Assembly: GCA_037074705.1 (NCBI GenBank)
Contig: CM073591.1
Coordinates: forward strand, 182,677,432-182,741,431
DNA from: Zhengitettix transpicula
Lineage: Eukaryota > Arthropoda > Insecta > Orthoptera > Tetrigidae
Direction of reading: 5' to 3'
DNA: 64,000 nucleotides
In this document: positions 47,861 through 59,500 of the stretch, piece by piece
Numbering within the stretch: the first letter of the stretch is position 1
Layout of the letters: each line of letters starts with the position of its first letter
Notes under the pieces: model-generated
The model's database searches: none
Told to the model about the DNA's origin: nothing
What the model saw: the letters and a program-made list of their open reading frames with translations, nothing else
Position numbers and translations under genes: made by a program

Positions 47861-49395
47861 CATGGATATGTTCGTTTTCACATTACCGCGTATGTCCCGT
47901 GAAAGATACACGTGGTATACATTTAAAATATACTCGCAAGATGAGAGTATCTTGGCCTAGTAATTCAATTTCACGTTATATTTTGTATCCCCATAGATGA
48001 AAATCGTAGTGACCTGAGATCAACACTATCTCAATTAAGCGACCTGGAATTGACTCATTTAGTTACCTTTGCTAACAAGTGAAAGAGAGGTGGAGAACCG
48101 TTAGACATGAGAGTTAAACCGGTTCAATCTTCTTGAAGCTAGGAAACAATCATTTTTGATTTCCAGATTACAGATTAATTACATCGAAAGAAAAGAAGGG
48201 TCCATAAACTTTGCACTTAGAAGTGGCGCAAAGGGAGCATTGAAAGTAGGCACGAAGACTCTCAATCTATCTATTGATTTGTTTTAAATATTCCGTATAA
48301 CGAGTAAATAAATTGAATTTATAAGACTTATTGATAACGTAGAAAAATTACAATGTAAGGTGATTACAGATTTTAATATATATTTATTTGAAATTAGAGC
48401 TCTTTAAAAGAGATATACTCAGTGTATATGATTGCGGATAACCGTGATAATAAATGCGAAAACTGCGCAAGATGTACGATTATATGTGAATAGAAGGGCC
48501 GGTAGTCGGTTTTATGTTTCGTAACATCCGACGTTGTTGTCGGAGCTGAGACACCATTAACCATGTCAAATTTTTTCCACCTCATCGCGCAGTGACATGA
48601 TGAGGACTTTGACTTCAAGCCGCTGTGGTCTCGTTTTTGACTTTGAGGTCGTATTGTAGCGTCTCCGATGGTACGGATTTGCAGAACTGAAACACTATCC
48701 ACGGAACATGGTGCTTGCCTTTTAGGTTATCGTGTTACGATCTCGTGAGTTTGAAGTCATCATTCGCCGATGCGGGTTGAAGCCCACGGAACACCGTGAT
48801 ACTCTCTCATGTTGAATCACAGGAACATCTACAGGCTGTTTGCGTTTTTTACTTGTACAATGAAATTGGTGAGAGGTGTAATATTTCTGAAAGTCCCTTT
48901 GTGAAATATTGTTTAAATTCAAATACAATATCCAATATACTGCTTAAAAATCTGTGTAACTTCATTGCAATGTGACAGTAAATTGCACTTTACGATTTCC
49001 GGCTTGTTTTGGAACATATTAAATTTGCACAAGGAAATTCTAAAGTGAATAATTCTACTCGTGATTTATTTTATTTACCAAATTAAACACAGAGGGACGG
49101 AACTTTATGTGTATTAGAAATTCATTGCAGTGCTACTTTGAGTATATGTCTCACATGTTAGGGTTACTTTCAAATGGGAAACAGAAAGTGTTCACATTAT
49201 TCGGTAGCGATCTTTAAATCTCATAGTAACAATTTTGACGTTACCTACATAAATAAAATACAAGCTTTACTTGTATCTTAATTGATAAAATTTTACTTTA
49301 TTTTAATTCTCTTTTCACATGATAACGTTTTTTATTTGCTACGTAGAGCCGTAAGTAGGTTTCCAACAATATGAAACTGTTATCCGCCAACTTGA
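47860..49395. other. No recognised feature
   Basis: 48390-48930 is less AT-rich and holds minus frames of 102 and 68 codons without recognisable domains. The rest is AT-rich. Confidence 0.4.
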
Positions 49396-49399
49396 GACA

Positions 49400-50254
49400 A
49401 AATTAGAAACGTCATAAACTTCAGCTCCTGTAATGGTTTATCCTTTTTGAAGATAATCGACTAAAATAACTCCATGATTATCCCAAAAAACAGTCACCAT
49501 CACTTTCCCATCCGAAAAAACAGATTTTGCTTTTTTTGGAGCCGGTTCCCCCTTTGCAGTCCACTGTTTGGAATGTATTTTTGTTTTGGGCGTATAATGA
49601 TGTATCCAAGTTTCATCTACAGTAATTAATCGGCGCCAAAACTCGGATTTATTGCGCCTAAAGATCGCCAACAGAGCGTTGGAAATGTTCATTCGAACAC
49701 GTTTTGGTCTTACGTGAGAAAACGCGGCACCCAACGCGCGGACAGCTTTCTCATGCCTACTTTTGATTTAATATGTGACAAACACGTTCTTTTGACACGT
49801 CCATGACCTCTGCTATCTCTCTCACTTTAATTCGGCGGTCGTGTAGCACCATTTGGTGAACTTTGGTGATGTTTTCGTCGGTAGTTGCAATTTTCAACGT
49901 TCATCGTCTCCCAAGCTCTTACGGCCACGTTTAAATTTAGCTGCCCATAATTTGACTGTGGTAAATAATGGTGCAGTGTCCCCATGCACAGAATCCAACT
50001 CATCTTTGATTTGAGTACGCGTATTGCCTTTCAAAAACAAATATTTAAAAACAGATCGACAATAGATTTTCTCCATTTCCACAAAAACACTCACATCAAC
50101 TCACTTAAACGACTGTTACATAGCAAATGCGCGTCCAAAATGGCTGAAATTTTGGTGAGTAACTGTCAACAGATGAACAACGAAATTCAGTAGCTTTTAT
50201 TTACTAGTGCTGCCATCTTCACGTTGAGGTCGGAAAGTTTTCAGACCATCCTCG
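49400..50254 (-). pseudogene. mariner transposase pseudogene
   Basis: The N-terminal part (50094-49896) holds the first helix-turn-helix and FKRG. A second frame (about 49885-49770) holds IAEVMDVSKERV, the second HTH. A third (49734-49438) holds the catalytic VDETWIHH at 49620-49597, then KQWTAKGEPAPKKAKS, and the second Asp in VFWDNHG at 49488-49468. The frame ends at LQKG, and the third Asp of the D,D34D triad is missing. Stops and frameshifts separate the parts. The 5' terminal repeat is at about 50224-50254, ending at a TA; the other end is lost. Confidence 0.9.
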
Positions 50255-50462
50255 TATTTATGCAAACCAAAACATCATTAAAACACACAAATCTATTTTT
50301 ACTATTTGAACATATCCATTAAAGATTAAAACAATGCTGATGTCTGGCAGCTGCGATGGGCCGATGAAACCAAAACGACGCACCTTTTAAATATATTCAA
50401 CGACAGAAATTCAACTCGATGGCTGTTCTGTTGTCAGCTCGCTTAAATTTCAAGTAACGAAA

Positions 50463-50897
50463 TTGTTTCACGTAGAGTTTCTCAATTTACATTTGAAAAT
50501 TATTTTGGAGAGAAGTATAGTGGTTTTCTTGGGGAAGTGTCGCCCTGCGGCAGGGTCCGAGTCTGGTAATGACATCGCGGCGAGAAGACTTACCCTGGGG
50601 AAATCAATAGCGGAGAGGTTGGCTGGCGTGCAGGCTTACACAACGCTGCCGCTGGCAATCGCTTTAAGTAGCCCTTGCGTAACGCCACCCCTATTGATTC
50701 ATCATCATCACACACCTGCCACTCTGGACACACCTCACCACTCCACAGACTTGACACACTCTGCTTCACGACCTCGACACTACGGACGAGGGTTCTACGA
50801 CTCTATGGTTCAACCGACGAGAGATCGATTATATGACAAGTACTCGCAAGTACTGCTTCGATGGAATCGTTCCCCATTGGTTGACGAAATTTTCTGA
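50463..50897 (+). promoter_or_regulatory. GC-rich island 7, with 144-codon frame
   Basis: 50525-50870 is CpG-rich. The plus frame is the longest in the window, but its product is low in recognisable features: a Leu-rich start, then His/Pro/Thr-rich middle (THHSTDLTHSASRPRHYG-like). It has no domain I know. An exon of an unknown gene, or composition-driven openness of a regulatory island, are both possible. A second frame (50833-51033) overlaps its end. Confidence 0.3.
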
Positions 50898-51129
50898 AAA
50901 AAAAATATATATTCCAGAGGATTTACGATTCAAAGGTGAATCACATTCGACTTGGTGTAGGTTGAAAATTTGCAGTGACGGAATCGAAAATATCGTGTTG
51001 GGATCAGACAATCGTCAGAACAGTTTACTTTAATGTTCATAAAAATACTTATAAAGAAAAATAAATATATATCCCTCAATACTGTCAGATATTACTATCA
51101 CGGTACGGACAGTGCGTGTATTCTGCAAA

Positions 51130-51690
51130 TAATATAAATACAACCCATGGAATCCATTACGAAAATCAAAACGAAAAATCACATTACATATACCGATTCC
51201 CTCACAGAAATCCAGAAAATATCCAACAAAAAGTCGTCATTTTAAAATGAATATGCAAAGAATCGTGAACTATATCACAAAGTAACAAAAACTGGAATTA
51301 CAGTAGCATGGATACTCTCTCACCAAGGGCTGAAAGGAAATCCAACAATCGATCGATTAGACAAACGTGGCCAACATTTCCCAACACGTCCGGGACATTA
51401 TTAAAAATAAATTTGAAAAATGCTAGAACGAAATCGTAATTGGATTCATTCACCTAACTACCACAAATATTTACTCAATAACTACAAACCGAAAACTAAA
51501 TCGCAGTGAGAAAATCGTCATCTCAAGAATTAGGACTGGCCATACGAAATTAACTAATCTTCATCTCATACAAAGACCCTCATCAATCTGCACCCAGTGC
51601 AACGTTCAAATATCAATAGAATATATAATAAATACTCAAGGATGGCACAAAATACGAACGGTATAAAAGAAACGCACTGAGAGGCATGGA
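51130..51690 (+). pseudogene. Non-LTR retrotransposon RNase H relic (Jockey type)
   Basis: Plus-strand frames give ITYTDSL at 51183-51203 with the catalytic Asp. Then WILSHQGLKGNPTIDRLDK near 51309-51363 matches the usual W-P/S-H-G--GN--D-LAK block. RIRTGHTKLTNLHL near 51525 and CTQCN at 51589-51603 form the C-terminal end. This is the order expected for the RNase H part of a Jockey-like ORF2. RT is absent and stops are present. Confidence 0.8.
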
Positions 51691-52365
51691 GGTCTATGAA
51701 ATAGAGAATGCTCCAAAGTTACAATAAAAATAATACAATTTATGAAAATAATACACTGTTTTTCAAAAATTTAAAGTATTGTTACCCAAATACTGGCTAA
51801 TAGCACGATAAACGTAATTAAAAATTTATTCAATTGAAAACAGAAAGTTATATATTACTCTTTAAAGCTAAATAAATATTTAATTCAACGCTGTACTTAT
51901 TTTGTTACTATAATTTACTTATTTTTCGTTTTCTTTCAATCTTAGTTTCAATAAATAGAAGAAATGAATCACTATTCGCTTTTCCATATCAAGAAAATTA
52001 ACTGAAAATGCTGTGCATGTAATCTCATAGGCGAATTTACCGTGATAAGGAAATCTATGTTCGGATTGTAGGAGTTAAATTGTTTACTATTTCTGTTTTT
52101 TTCACATTCATGCGTGTCTAAACGTTGACGTTACCAAATAATAACATTAATTGGTTAATATGCGTATTTAATATTATCCGAAATATTTCGAACAATGTAA
52201 AATAATATATAAAATCTTCAGAATGTCCGATAGTATATATTAATACGTTCGGGAGATGTCAATTCTTTTTAAATTGATAACTGTCAATAAAATTATTGGA
52301 AAAGTTCAAATTTAACTAAAAAATTTCCGATTCAAGAGTGTATATGCTGATTAAAATATTCACTG
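51691..52365. other. AT-rich, nothing recognised
   Basis: No supported feature. Confidence 0.5.
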
Positions 52366-52783
52366 CTAGCGGGTGGCCCGGCGTTTCCCGGGTTCTCATG
52401 ATTAAACTCAGCGACATCGATATCCCCGGATTGGACTTCAATCTAGGCCGTTCTTGCGTTATTTTTGTCACACCTCTCCACCGCATCCATAAAGGTGCTC
52501 TCTTCCCATGTGGAGGGAGGTTGAAATTACAAAGAAAAAAATCTGGAGAAACGCAGTCGATCTCATTAACTCCGAAAAAATTTCCTTCGACGCAAATATC
52601 GGACATTTTAGCTTGTTTGAAAACTTCCAATGGGGGTGGTAGTCTTACCTTACTACCATAGTGTTTGTTTCCTGTTTGAAAGGAACACGAGTACGAAATT
52701 TGGTCAAATTTGCTTCACGGGTGTAGATTTGTAAGCGGAATATACATACACACAAACAGTCTGTTTTATTTATTAGAAGTAGA
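52366..52783 (-). mobile_element. Helitron-like family B, end to end
   Basis: On the minus strand it starts TCTACTTCTAATAAATAAAA after an A at 52784 and ends cgccgggccacccgCTAG at 52366. The 3' hairpin CCCGG-gaaacg-CCGGG is intact at about 52377-52392. The base after CTAG is C, not the usual T. There is no minisatellite next to this copy, which defines the short form of the family. Frames of 104 and 107 codons on the two strands are by-products. Confidence 0.85.
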
Positions 52784-53145
52784 TGTTTTTAAATTTTATT
52801 TTCATAATAGGAATTTCTCAGAAATTGTTTTGTAAAATGAAGATTGCATTGTGAATAGCTTCTTCGACAAAATAAATGTTTTCAAAAATTAAAACTTTAT
52901 ATTTTCTGGTATTGATATAAAAATGGGAAAATTAAATTAATAATGATATAAATAACATTTTTAAAACCTGACATTAGTTGTTGAAATTATAAAATAATAT
53001 TAGAATTTAGCGAACGAAAATAATCAGATAAATACTAGCATGACTCACACATTAGTGTTTATACAATAATCCTCGCCTCCTTGCCTCAATCTTTTAAATA
53101 GGTGATAGGCAAACGTTTTTTACTGATTATTTCTGAATATACATT
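52784..53145. other. AT-rich, nothing recognised
   Basis: No supported feature. Confidence 0.5.
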
Positions 53146-53545
53146 TTGACTATATGTTTTAACCGCTTACCCGATCCTGATTTCCTGAGGCAAGTTCAAG
53201 TTAATCAAGCTCCTGCTAAAGCGGAGCAATTATCTTGGAGCCCTGTTAATCCCAAGGCTGCTCCGTGGGCAGGAGAGAGACGGCGGTCGTCCAAAAGGGC
53301 GGCGATATGTACCACAAAGAGAGGCTGCGTTGCCCGGGGCAACGATCTGAGTCACTGCGCGCCTCTTCCGGCCGAGGCAGGTGTCGTTTCCCGAAATGTC
53401 CTCCCAAGAAAAAGAAACCTCAGAGTGTTTCCCGTTTTACTATAGCCGATGTCGCAGAACATTTATGTGTTACAGGAGGGAGTAACAATGTTCTGTACGA
53501 CATAAATACTACATATTTACGATCTTCCGTCGGACAGTGACATCG
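53146..53545. promoter_or_regulatory. GC-rich island 8 with RFX-type X-box
   Basis: GTTGCCCGGGGCAAC at 53329-53343 is a perfect 7+1+7 palindrome and close to the X-box bound by RFX factors. accacaaag (Runt type) lies just upstream. Frames of 99 and 91 codons overlap and match nothing known. Confidence 0.4.
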
Positions 53546-54049
53546 GTATAGATTTTTGCGATCAATGACCTCGCACATAATTTATTTATTTTATAAATAA
53601 TAATTTATGATTTTATGGCTGTAATGTATGACAAAAATAGTCCTACATCAAGTGTGTATGTAACACTGTAGTTTATGTATTTTTGGAGACAGAAGAATAG
53701 ACATCGCAAGGATATAATTTAGTGAATTTGAAAATCAAGACCGAAAGAAAATCTGTACTTTCATTAACTCTTATTTAATTGAACTTACAATTAAATTAAA
53801 ATTATTAAACATGCAGATGAAATACTTATTTCTTTGTTAACATGAAACGGACCACGTTTTAAACCAGCTTTCCTACCGAACCTAAGTGCAATCCAATTTG
53901 CGTTTAACTGTCATAAAATGTTCAATAATGCTTGTACAATTTTTGCAGGTAGAGAACCAATTCCGGGTGCACTTGCGTACGTCATCCATCTGTCATCCAT
54001 GCTTGGTAGCTTCCATTGACATACTATCAGGATAACTCACGTAATATTG
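53546..54049. other. AT-rich, nothing recognised
   Basis: No supported feature. Confidence 0.5.
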
Positions 54050-54785
54050 AATTGATGAGCAACCTTTTTCGTTCGAGGGACTTTTATTGCACAGGTGTTA
54101 TTAAACCACGTATATAGGCAGTTGAAAAGTTCATTTACAGAAATGGTCAATAATGACAGAAAGGTACGAACTCTTCTGTATAACAATGAGCAGTGTGAAG
54201 TAGTGCAGATGACATTACGGTTCTTTCTCTCTAAAATAAGAACATTCGGCGAATGGAGAGTCAACTTGCTAATCAATGTTCTTTTAAATTCCTGTAAACC
54301 GATTTAGCGTAATTTTAAAAAACCATTGTAATGGTTAATTACAGTCTGAACAGAATTAGAATCCTAATATAAAATATTTATGTTTTTACTATCCATTCTA
54401 TTACCTTATCCACCCACAAAAGGTAATTTATTTATTCTTTCCCCTTATAAAAACATTTGTCCATAGCGAGTATATTTTTAAAAAATAAAATTGTTATTTA
54501 ATGAATTTAATAAAATATAATAATTTTATTAAATTCATTAAATAACAATTTTATTTATATATTTAAGACCTTCTTTAGTGTTTCCTTTACATGCCTTTGC
54601 CGTAAATTTTAGAGAGAAAGAACCGTAATGTCATCTGCACAACTTCACCCTTCTCATTGTTATACAGAAGAGTTCGTACCTTTCTGTCATTATTGACCAT
54701 TTCTGTAAATGAACTTTTCAACCGCCTGGTTTAATAACACCTGTGCAATAAAAGTCCCTCGAACGAGAAAGATTGCTCATCAATT
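54050..54785. mobile_element. Foldback element with central perfect palindrome
   Basis: Arms 54050-54237 and 54606-54785 are inverted copies, about 185 bp each and roughly 95% alike by eye (aattgatgagcaa.. to ..ttctctctaaaat). The centre holds a perfect 34-bp inverted pair, 54483-54516 and 54523-54556, with a 6-nt loop. The arms contain open frames of 70-79 codons in two senses without a domain. Probably a foldback or MITE-type DNA element. No duplication at its ends was confirmed. Confidence 0.75.
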
Positions 54786-55079
54786 GAATATATTTACAAA
54801 AAATACTTGGCCCTCACAGATATATCTAAAATCTCCAATGCTACTATATTTTTAGCTTTGTACAATAAAATTATAATAACAGATGTGAACAAGTCAAAAA
54901 CTGCATACATTTTTTATAGATTTCAAGTTGGTAAAAAAAACTCCATCTTGTATTTTTTTTGTTACACTCAAGTTTTTGTTTGCATTTTGCGTTAAATTAC
55001 AACTAACTTTAAATTTAGTTTTTTCTATTTTAAGTAATGGCCTTAAAACTTTTCTCATTACTTCTATAAATTATAGCTG
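54786..55079. other. AT-rich, nothing recognised
   Basis: A 62-codon frame here lacks support. Confidence 0.45.
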
Positions 55080-56040
55080 GACTTTACAATAAATGAAAAA
55101 GAAATGTTAATGGTAGAAGGCGGTAGGTGGAGGTAGGTAAAGTAGTTTTAGCGTTAGGAGGAAGGTCGCATGATTGTGTGAAAAAAAGATTACAAGCAGT
55201 TAGTGAAGTTGAGCATGTTATCTGGGGTACTAGGCATTAATATAGCATTAAACAACCTGCTGTTGGATTAGATCATGTTTCACCACACAACAATTCTTGA
55301 AAAAATTAAACATCAGGCCATCAATGGATAGTTTGCGGAGATTTCAAAATACTGATCATGTTGTTGGGTCAGCAGGCTATACAAATTATCTTTGCTTTCT
55401 TCGTTTATGGGATAGTAGTGCCAGACAGATGCACGGGACAAAAACTGACTGGACAATTTAACCGTCATCAATACGGCCTTGGTTCCGCCAAAGAAAAAAA
55501 ATTATTATCATCTCTTAAAATTAACTTGGGGCTCATAAAGCAGTTTTCCAGATCACTGCCAAGAGATGGAAATTGTTTCAGATATCTATGCTCAAGCTTC
55601 CCGAAACTGTCTGAAGTCAAGTTATAAAAGAAAATTTTTACTGGTTCCGACATAAAAAAAACTTATATCTGATTCCATCTTTTTGGAAAAAATGGGAGAA
55701 AAGGGTAAAGAAGTGTGGAACTGTTTCAAGAATGTATTGCCCAAGATTTTGGGGACCCTGACTACAAAACCATTGTACAACGCATGCTGGCAGCGTATCA
55801 AGCTCAAGGATACAAGATCAGCTTAAATGATCATTTCTGACACTCCTTTAAAAACTTGGGAAACTACAGTGAAGAACACGGTGAAATATTACACCAGAAT
55901 GTCCGTGATGTCGAGGAAAATAGGGATTCAATAAGTTGTCAAAAAACGAGAGAAGAAAATCATCAGGGAATCATCAAAGAGAAGAAGTAAAGGTTTCACA
56001 AAGAAAAGAATACATAAAAGGAACAATTTTTTGATTAGTT
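55080..56040 (+). pseudogene. Pseudogene of an uncharacterised arthropod repeat family
   Basis: Recognisable blocks occur in shifting plus-strand frames: CGDFK..MLLGQQA (near 55340-55375), LGLIKQFSRSLPRDGNCFRY then LC.SFPKLSE (55528-55615), DPDYKTIVQRMLAAYQ (near 55755-55800), and NLGNYSEEHGE..HQ (near 55855-55895). From memory, proteins with this block order occur in many copies in insect, spider and hydra predictions, which suggests an element-borne gene. Its function is not known to me. At least five disruptions; no start or ends located. Confidence 0.6.
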
Positions 56041-56289
56041 GTAATAAAATATAAAATATTTAGTTTGGTTCATTATAATAAATTTGTGTTCCAATAAAAA
56101 AAATTTAATTTAAATTATTTTGAAAAAACGCATACGTGATGGGATTTTATGAGTCATTTTTGGAATCTGCTACCTTTAAGTCTGCAAAAATGCAGCTGGG
56201 AAAAAATATTTTTTGCACACCTGTGTAATTAATTGCATGACGTGTAAAGAGTGTGTTCCATATTTTTGAGACATCTTGCTTCATAATAC
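56041..56289. other. AT-rich, nothing recognised
   Basis: No supported feature. Confidence 0.5.
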
Positions 56290-56650
56290 TTACGCATCTC
56301 GAAGAAGTTAATCGCCCGTTATCTATTGTTTGCCGTCTGGGAGTGTCGGGGATGACAGGCTGTCGGTGGTTGGTATTTCGCGAAGGCGGTGTTATTGTAA
56401 GACTTCGCACGGGCAAGAGGCAGGGTCTCGCAACAATGCAAGGGCGTGCGGCGCCTGCGTCGTGGAGACCACGCCCTCTCATCAACACCCTCTCAGGCGT
56501 CACCACCTCGCGGACCAGCGATGTCGCTCGGGAAACCCCCAAATATTCCCCTGGCCGCCTTCATTAATTAATTCTGCAAAGCGCTCACTCCGCCTGAACG
56601 CTAATGACGTGACACAGCCACCATTAGAATTAGTCAGTAGCTGAGAATTT
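56290..56650. promoter_or_regulatory. GC-rich island 9
   Basis: It contains GGGAAACCCC at 56530-56539 (fits the Rel/Dorsal consensus GGGRNNYYCC), followed by attcccc, then ttaattaatt and aatgacgtgac (CRE-like). Frames of 104, 104 and 131 codons overlap on both strands, a sign of GC content rather than coding. Confidence 0.35.
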
Positions 56651-56856
56651 AATTCGCTATGATTTCTTCACTGAGTGGCCACCCACTTGTTAATCGTCAC
56701 CAGCAGATCATTTCTTTTAATGAGTCATCCTCATAATCCTTGTTAACTTCCTCCATTGAAATTTAAATAAATCGTCTTCCAGAAACATATCTCAGTCATT
56801 GTAATACAAGTACGATAAACACAAGGGTTTCTGCGCACTGAACGATTTATTACGTA

Positions 56857-57795
56857 CTAGCTGGGTGCTCGGCGTTGCCCATGTACTTATTTATATAAAC
56901 CCGAAAAGTATTAAATTAATCTTTAGTCAAGAAGTGACAACCTAAATCTAATTGTTCCTAGTTCCGTACATTCTTTCGACCGACAGTGCATTAATTGAAC
57001 AGCTATAAAATACTTTGAATTTTATTGCATCAATCCCCCCCCCAAAAAATTGAGTATTGCAGAATATAATTGTCCCACAGCCTTCAGACATAAGTAAATA
57101 TTAAATTTATGAAATTTTTAACTACATTCCTAATGTAAACAAATGTTCGAGTCACTAATATGGCAGGAAAATTAACTTACATTTCCTCTAGGATCGTAAA
57201 GTATTTCAAATTGTTTCTTTATTGTCATTAGATGAAGTATTGCCGCATATAGTTATACTTTTTATTCAATCAAAATATTTCTGCTTCATTTCACTACTAT
57301 TTTGTTGTTGTGTAGTACCGTCGCGTAGAAACGACTCTCTCTCGCGTTTGCAGTGACGTCACGGTATCTTGCCGCGTAGTAATTTAACACAAAATGTTCA
57401 AATTTTTTAATTATAATTATCTCCACCTTAATGCTAGTCGGTTCTCACACCCACAGTACTATTTACTTTTATGGCGCGTGAATGTCTCGCGTGAAAGTCT
57501 CGTTTGTATCACGCGCCAACGGATAAATGTGACGTCACGGTCTCTTGGCGCGCATTAATTTTACACTAAATTATAACATTAACTCTTATGGGAAAATTCG
57601 TAAAAATAAATCAACTACAATTCTTTCCACCTTTATGCTATGGGTTTGTCACCCCCACAGTACCGGTTCTCGATTTTGGCAGAATACGTATACCAATTTT
57701 TGTTGCATTCTGTCCACGCGATAAAATTTGTATAAAGAACAACGTAAATACATACATACATACATACAAATATACATCCTTTTTTATTATATAGA
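56857..57795 (-). mobile_element. Non-autonomous Helitron, family A, long form
   Basis: On the minus strand it starts TCTATATAATAAAAAAGG after an A (57796 is T on plus) and ends gccgagcacccagCTAG at 56857 before a T. At 939 bp it is longer than the 606-bp copy at 31146. The extra length comes from repeated internal gtgacgtcac..tcttg..cgcg modules (near 57352, 57530). Confidence 0.9.
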
Positions 57796-58552
57796 TAAAT
57801 ACTACCTAAATTATTGTCGTGTCAAAAATTAATTATTATTTCAGAAAATACGTTAAAATTCAAGAACAAGACAACATAATCATGAGAAAAGCGGAAATTA
57901 AAACTAAAGTTAATATTATCAGAAAATCGTAATATGTTTGGTCTGTTTATAATTTCATTGTGTTACACTCGTTAAAATAGCTCGGTTGTATAGGAAACAA
58001 GAACATCAATGACGTGGAAAGCAAACGAAATAACAAAAGCAAACAGACCCATAGACCTACTTAATAATGAATAAAAAAACTTAAGACCAAGAGATGAAAC
58101 AAACTTCTCCTCAGGATATATACTGTATCATATAACACGTATATATATGAAAACTATAAAATCTTTAGATTCTAAAGTTTCCTGTAATAAAATAAGAAAG
58201 CATTATTCGACAAAGAAAACTTGTGAAGGGAATTATGGGGAAAAAAAGACCTGGACGTAAAGTGGAAATTAAGTTCGAGATCCGATAGATTTGGTGACTC
58301 CAATACAAAACTGAAAGAATATGCGAAGACGAATTCTCACCTATGGTTCGTCCTGTAAAACCGGACAATCCGGCACTTAAACCAAAGACATTTCATTGTA
58401 ATACTTGATTCCTTATATAATATACTATACAGGTTTAAAGGAATTGGTAACATATATCTGTAATATAATTGTTTATTACTCTCCTCTACAATTAATAATA
58501 CAAGTGATTTTGAAACAATCTCAGGAGGTGAAAAAAAAACTTAATTTAAGGG
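57796..58552. other. AT-rich, nothing recognised
   Basis: If the primer-site-like motif at 58585 is real, an LTR would lie in this part, but no terminal tg..ca pair or second copy could be identified. Confidence 0.4.
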
Positions 58553-58584
58553 TTGATAAAGTACAATTTTGTTTTCAAGGAAAA

Positions 58585-58602
58585 TGGCGCCCAACGTGGG
58601 GC
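58585..58602 (+). other. tRNA-Lys-type primer binding site
   Basis: TGGCGCCCAACGTGGGGC is the 18-nt primer binding site complementary to tRNA-Lys used by many Gypsy-type and retroviral-type LTR elements. It lies in a 91-codon frame (58553-58828) with no recognisable domain. Expected next are gag and pol, which I do not see. A remnant leader of an LTR element is the best reading. Confidence 0.45.
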
Positions 58603-58828
58603 CATAACATTTAAAAACCAAATTAAGATGTGCTGGTATTCAAGTCTGAACGACTTAACGTCAGAAAGTTTGACAAAATATGCCTTGAAGCGAAGAGAAG
58701 GAAAAGGCAGTGGAGAATACACTGCATTGATGTGCGATAAGACTTCCAGAGGTAGAGAAATTTGCAATAAATTAGATATTTATGAATTTTCGATGCTTTG
58801 TGTTGTAAAACGTTTTTGCGCAAAATAG

Positions 58829-59394
58829 AACAGGATGGAATGGATTGACTAGTGACAAAAAATGTGACGTAAAGGCCTCGGCATATTGAAAATGCTGTAT
58901 TATTTCAAATGAAAACTGGATCTTTTTCATGGAATAAGACTTAGTATTTACGGTGAAAGGAGCAAAGAAGACTATCGAAGTAAAATTCTGGTGAAGATAT
59001 AAAGGGCAGTAAAAATATTAAGGAGGGAGTTGAAATTAGGTATAGAGGGTGGAGAGAGGGAGATAAGAATGATTATAAGTCATCAATGAAATAATATAAA
59101 TCAGAAATTTCAGTAACGTCAGATGTAGCGAGTACTCATGGAAAGAAACACTTCGATACGTATGGCAGTAATAGATGTCAGCTTCCTTACGGTAATGTGA
59201 TCACACGTAGCAATACATTAAATAAGTTTAAGTTTTTAATATTATCTGACAATTATCGTTTAATAAACAAACAAAGCAGCCAATATGTGAGATCACGAGT
59301 GTATCATTTTTCGGTTGCAAGTACCATAGGACGCTAAATTTATATTTTTTCATATAATTTAGCGTACATATTTGAATATATGCAAAACTGTATA
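58829..59394. other. AT-rich, nothing recognised
   Basis: No gag- or pol-like sequence was seen. Confidence 0.45.
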
Positions 59395-59500
59395 TTACCC
59401 GAGGAAGTGCGAAAATTGTGAACGAAACGTTCGTTATAATGAATTTTGAATAAATTACTTATTACACAAGGACAATTTTGTTGACGCGACTTTAAACAAT
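59395..59500 (+). repeat. Possible tail of a second Penelope-like family
   Basis: cccgaggaagtgcgaaa, gaacgaaacgttcg and gaataaattacttattacac follow the plan of the tails at 12495 and 23590 (cctga.gaa.., gaaacgtt, AT-rich end), but the sequence is different. This would be another, unrelated Penelope-like family. Confidence 0.35.

Noticed and set aside
57720..57790. (ATAC)n as an independent microsatellite
   Set aside because: It lies at the conserved 5' end of Helitron A in all three copies.
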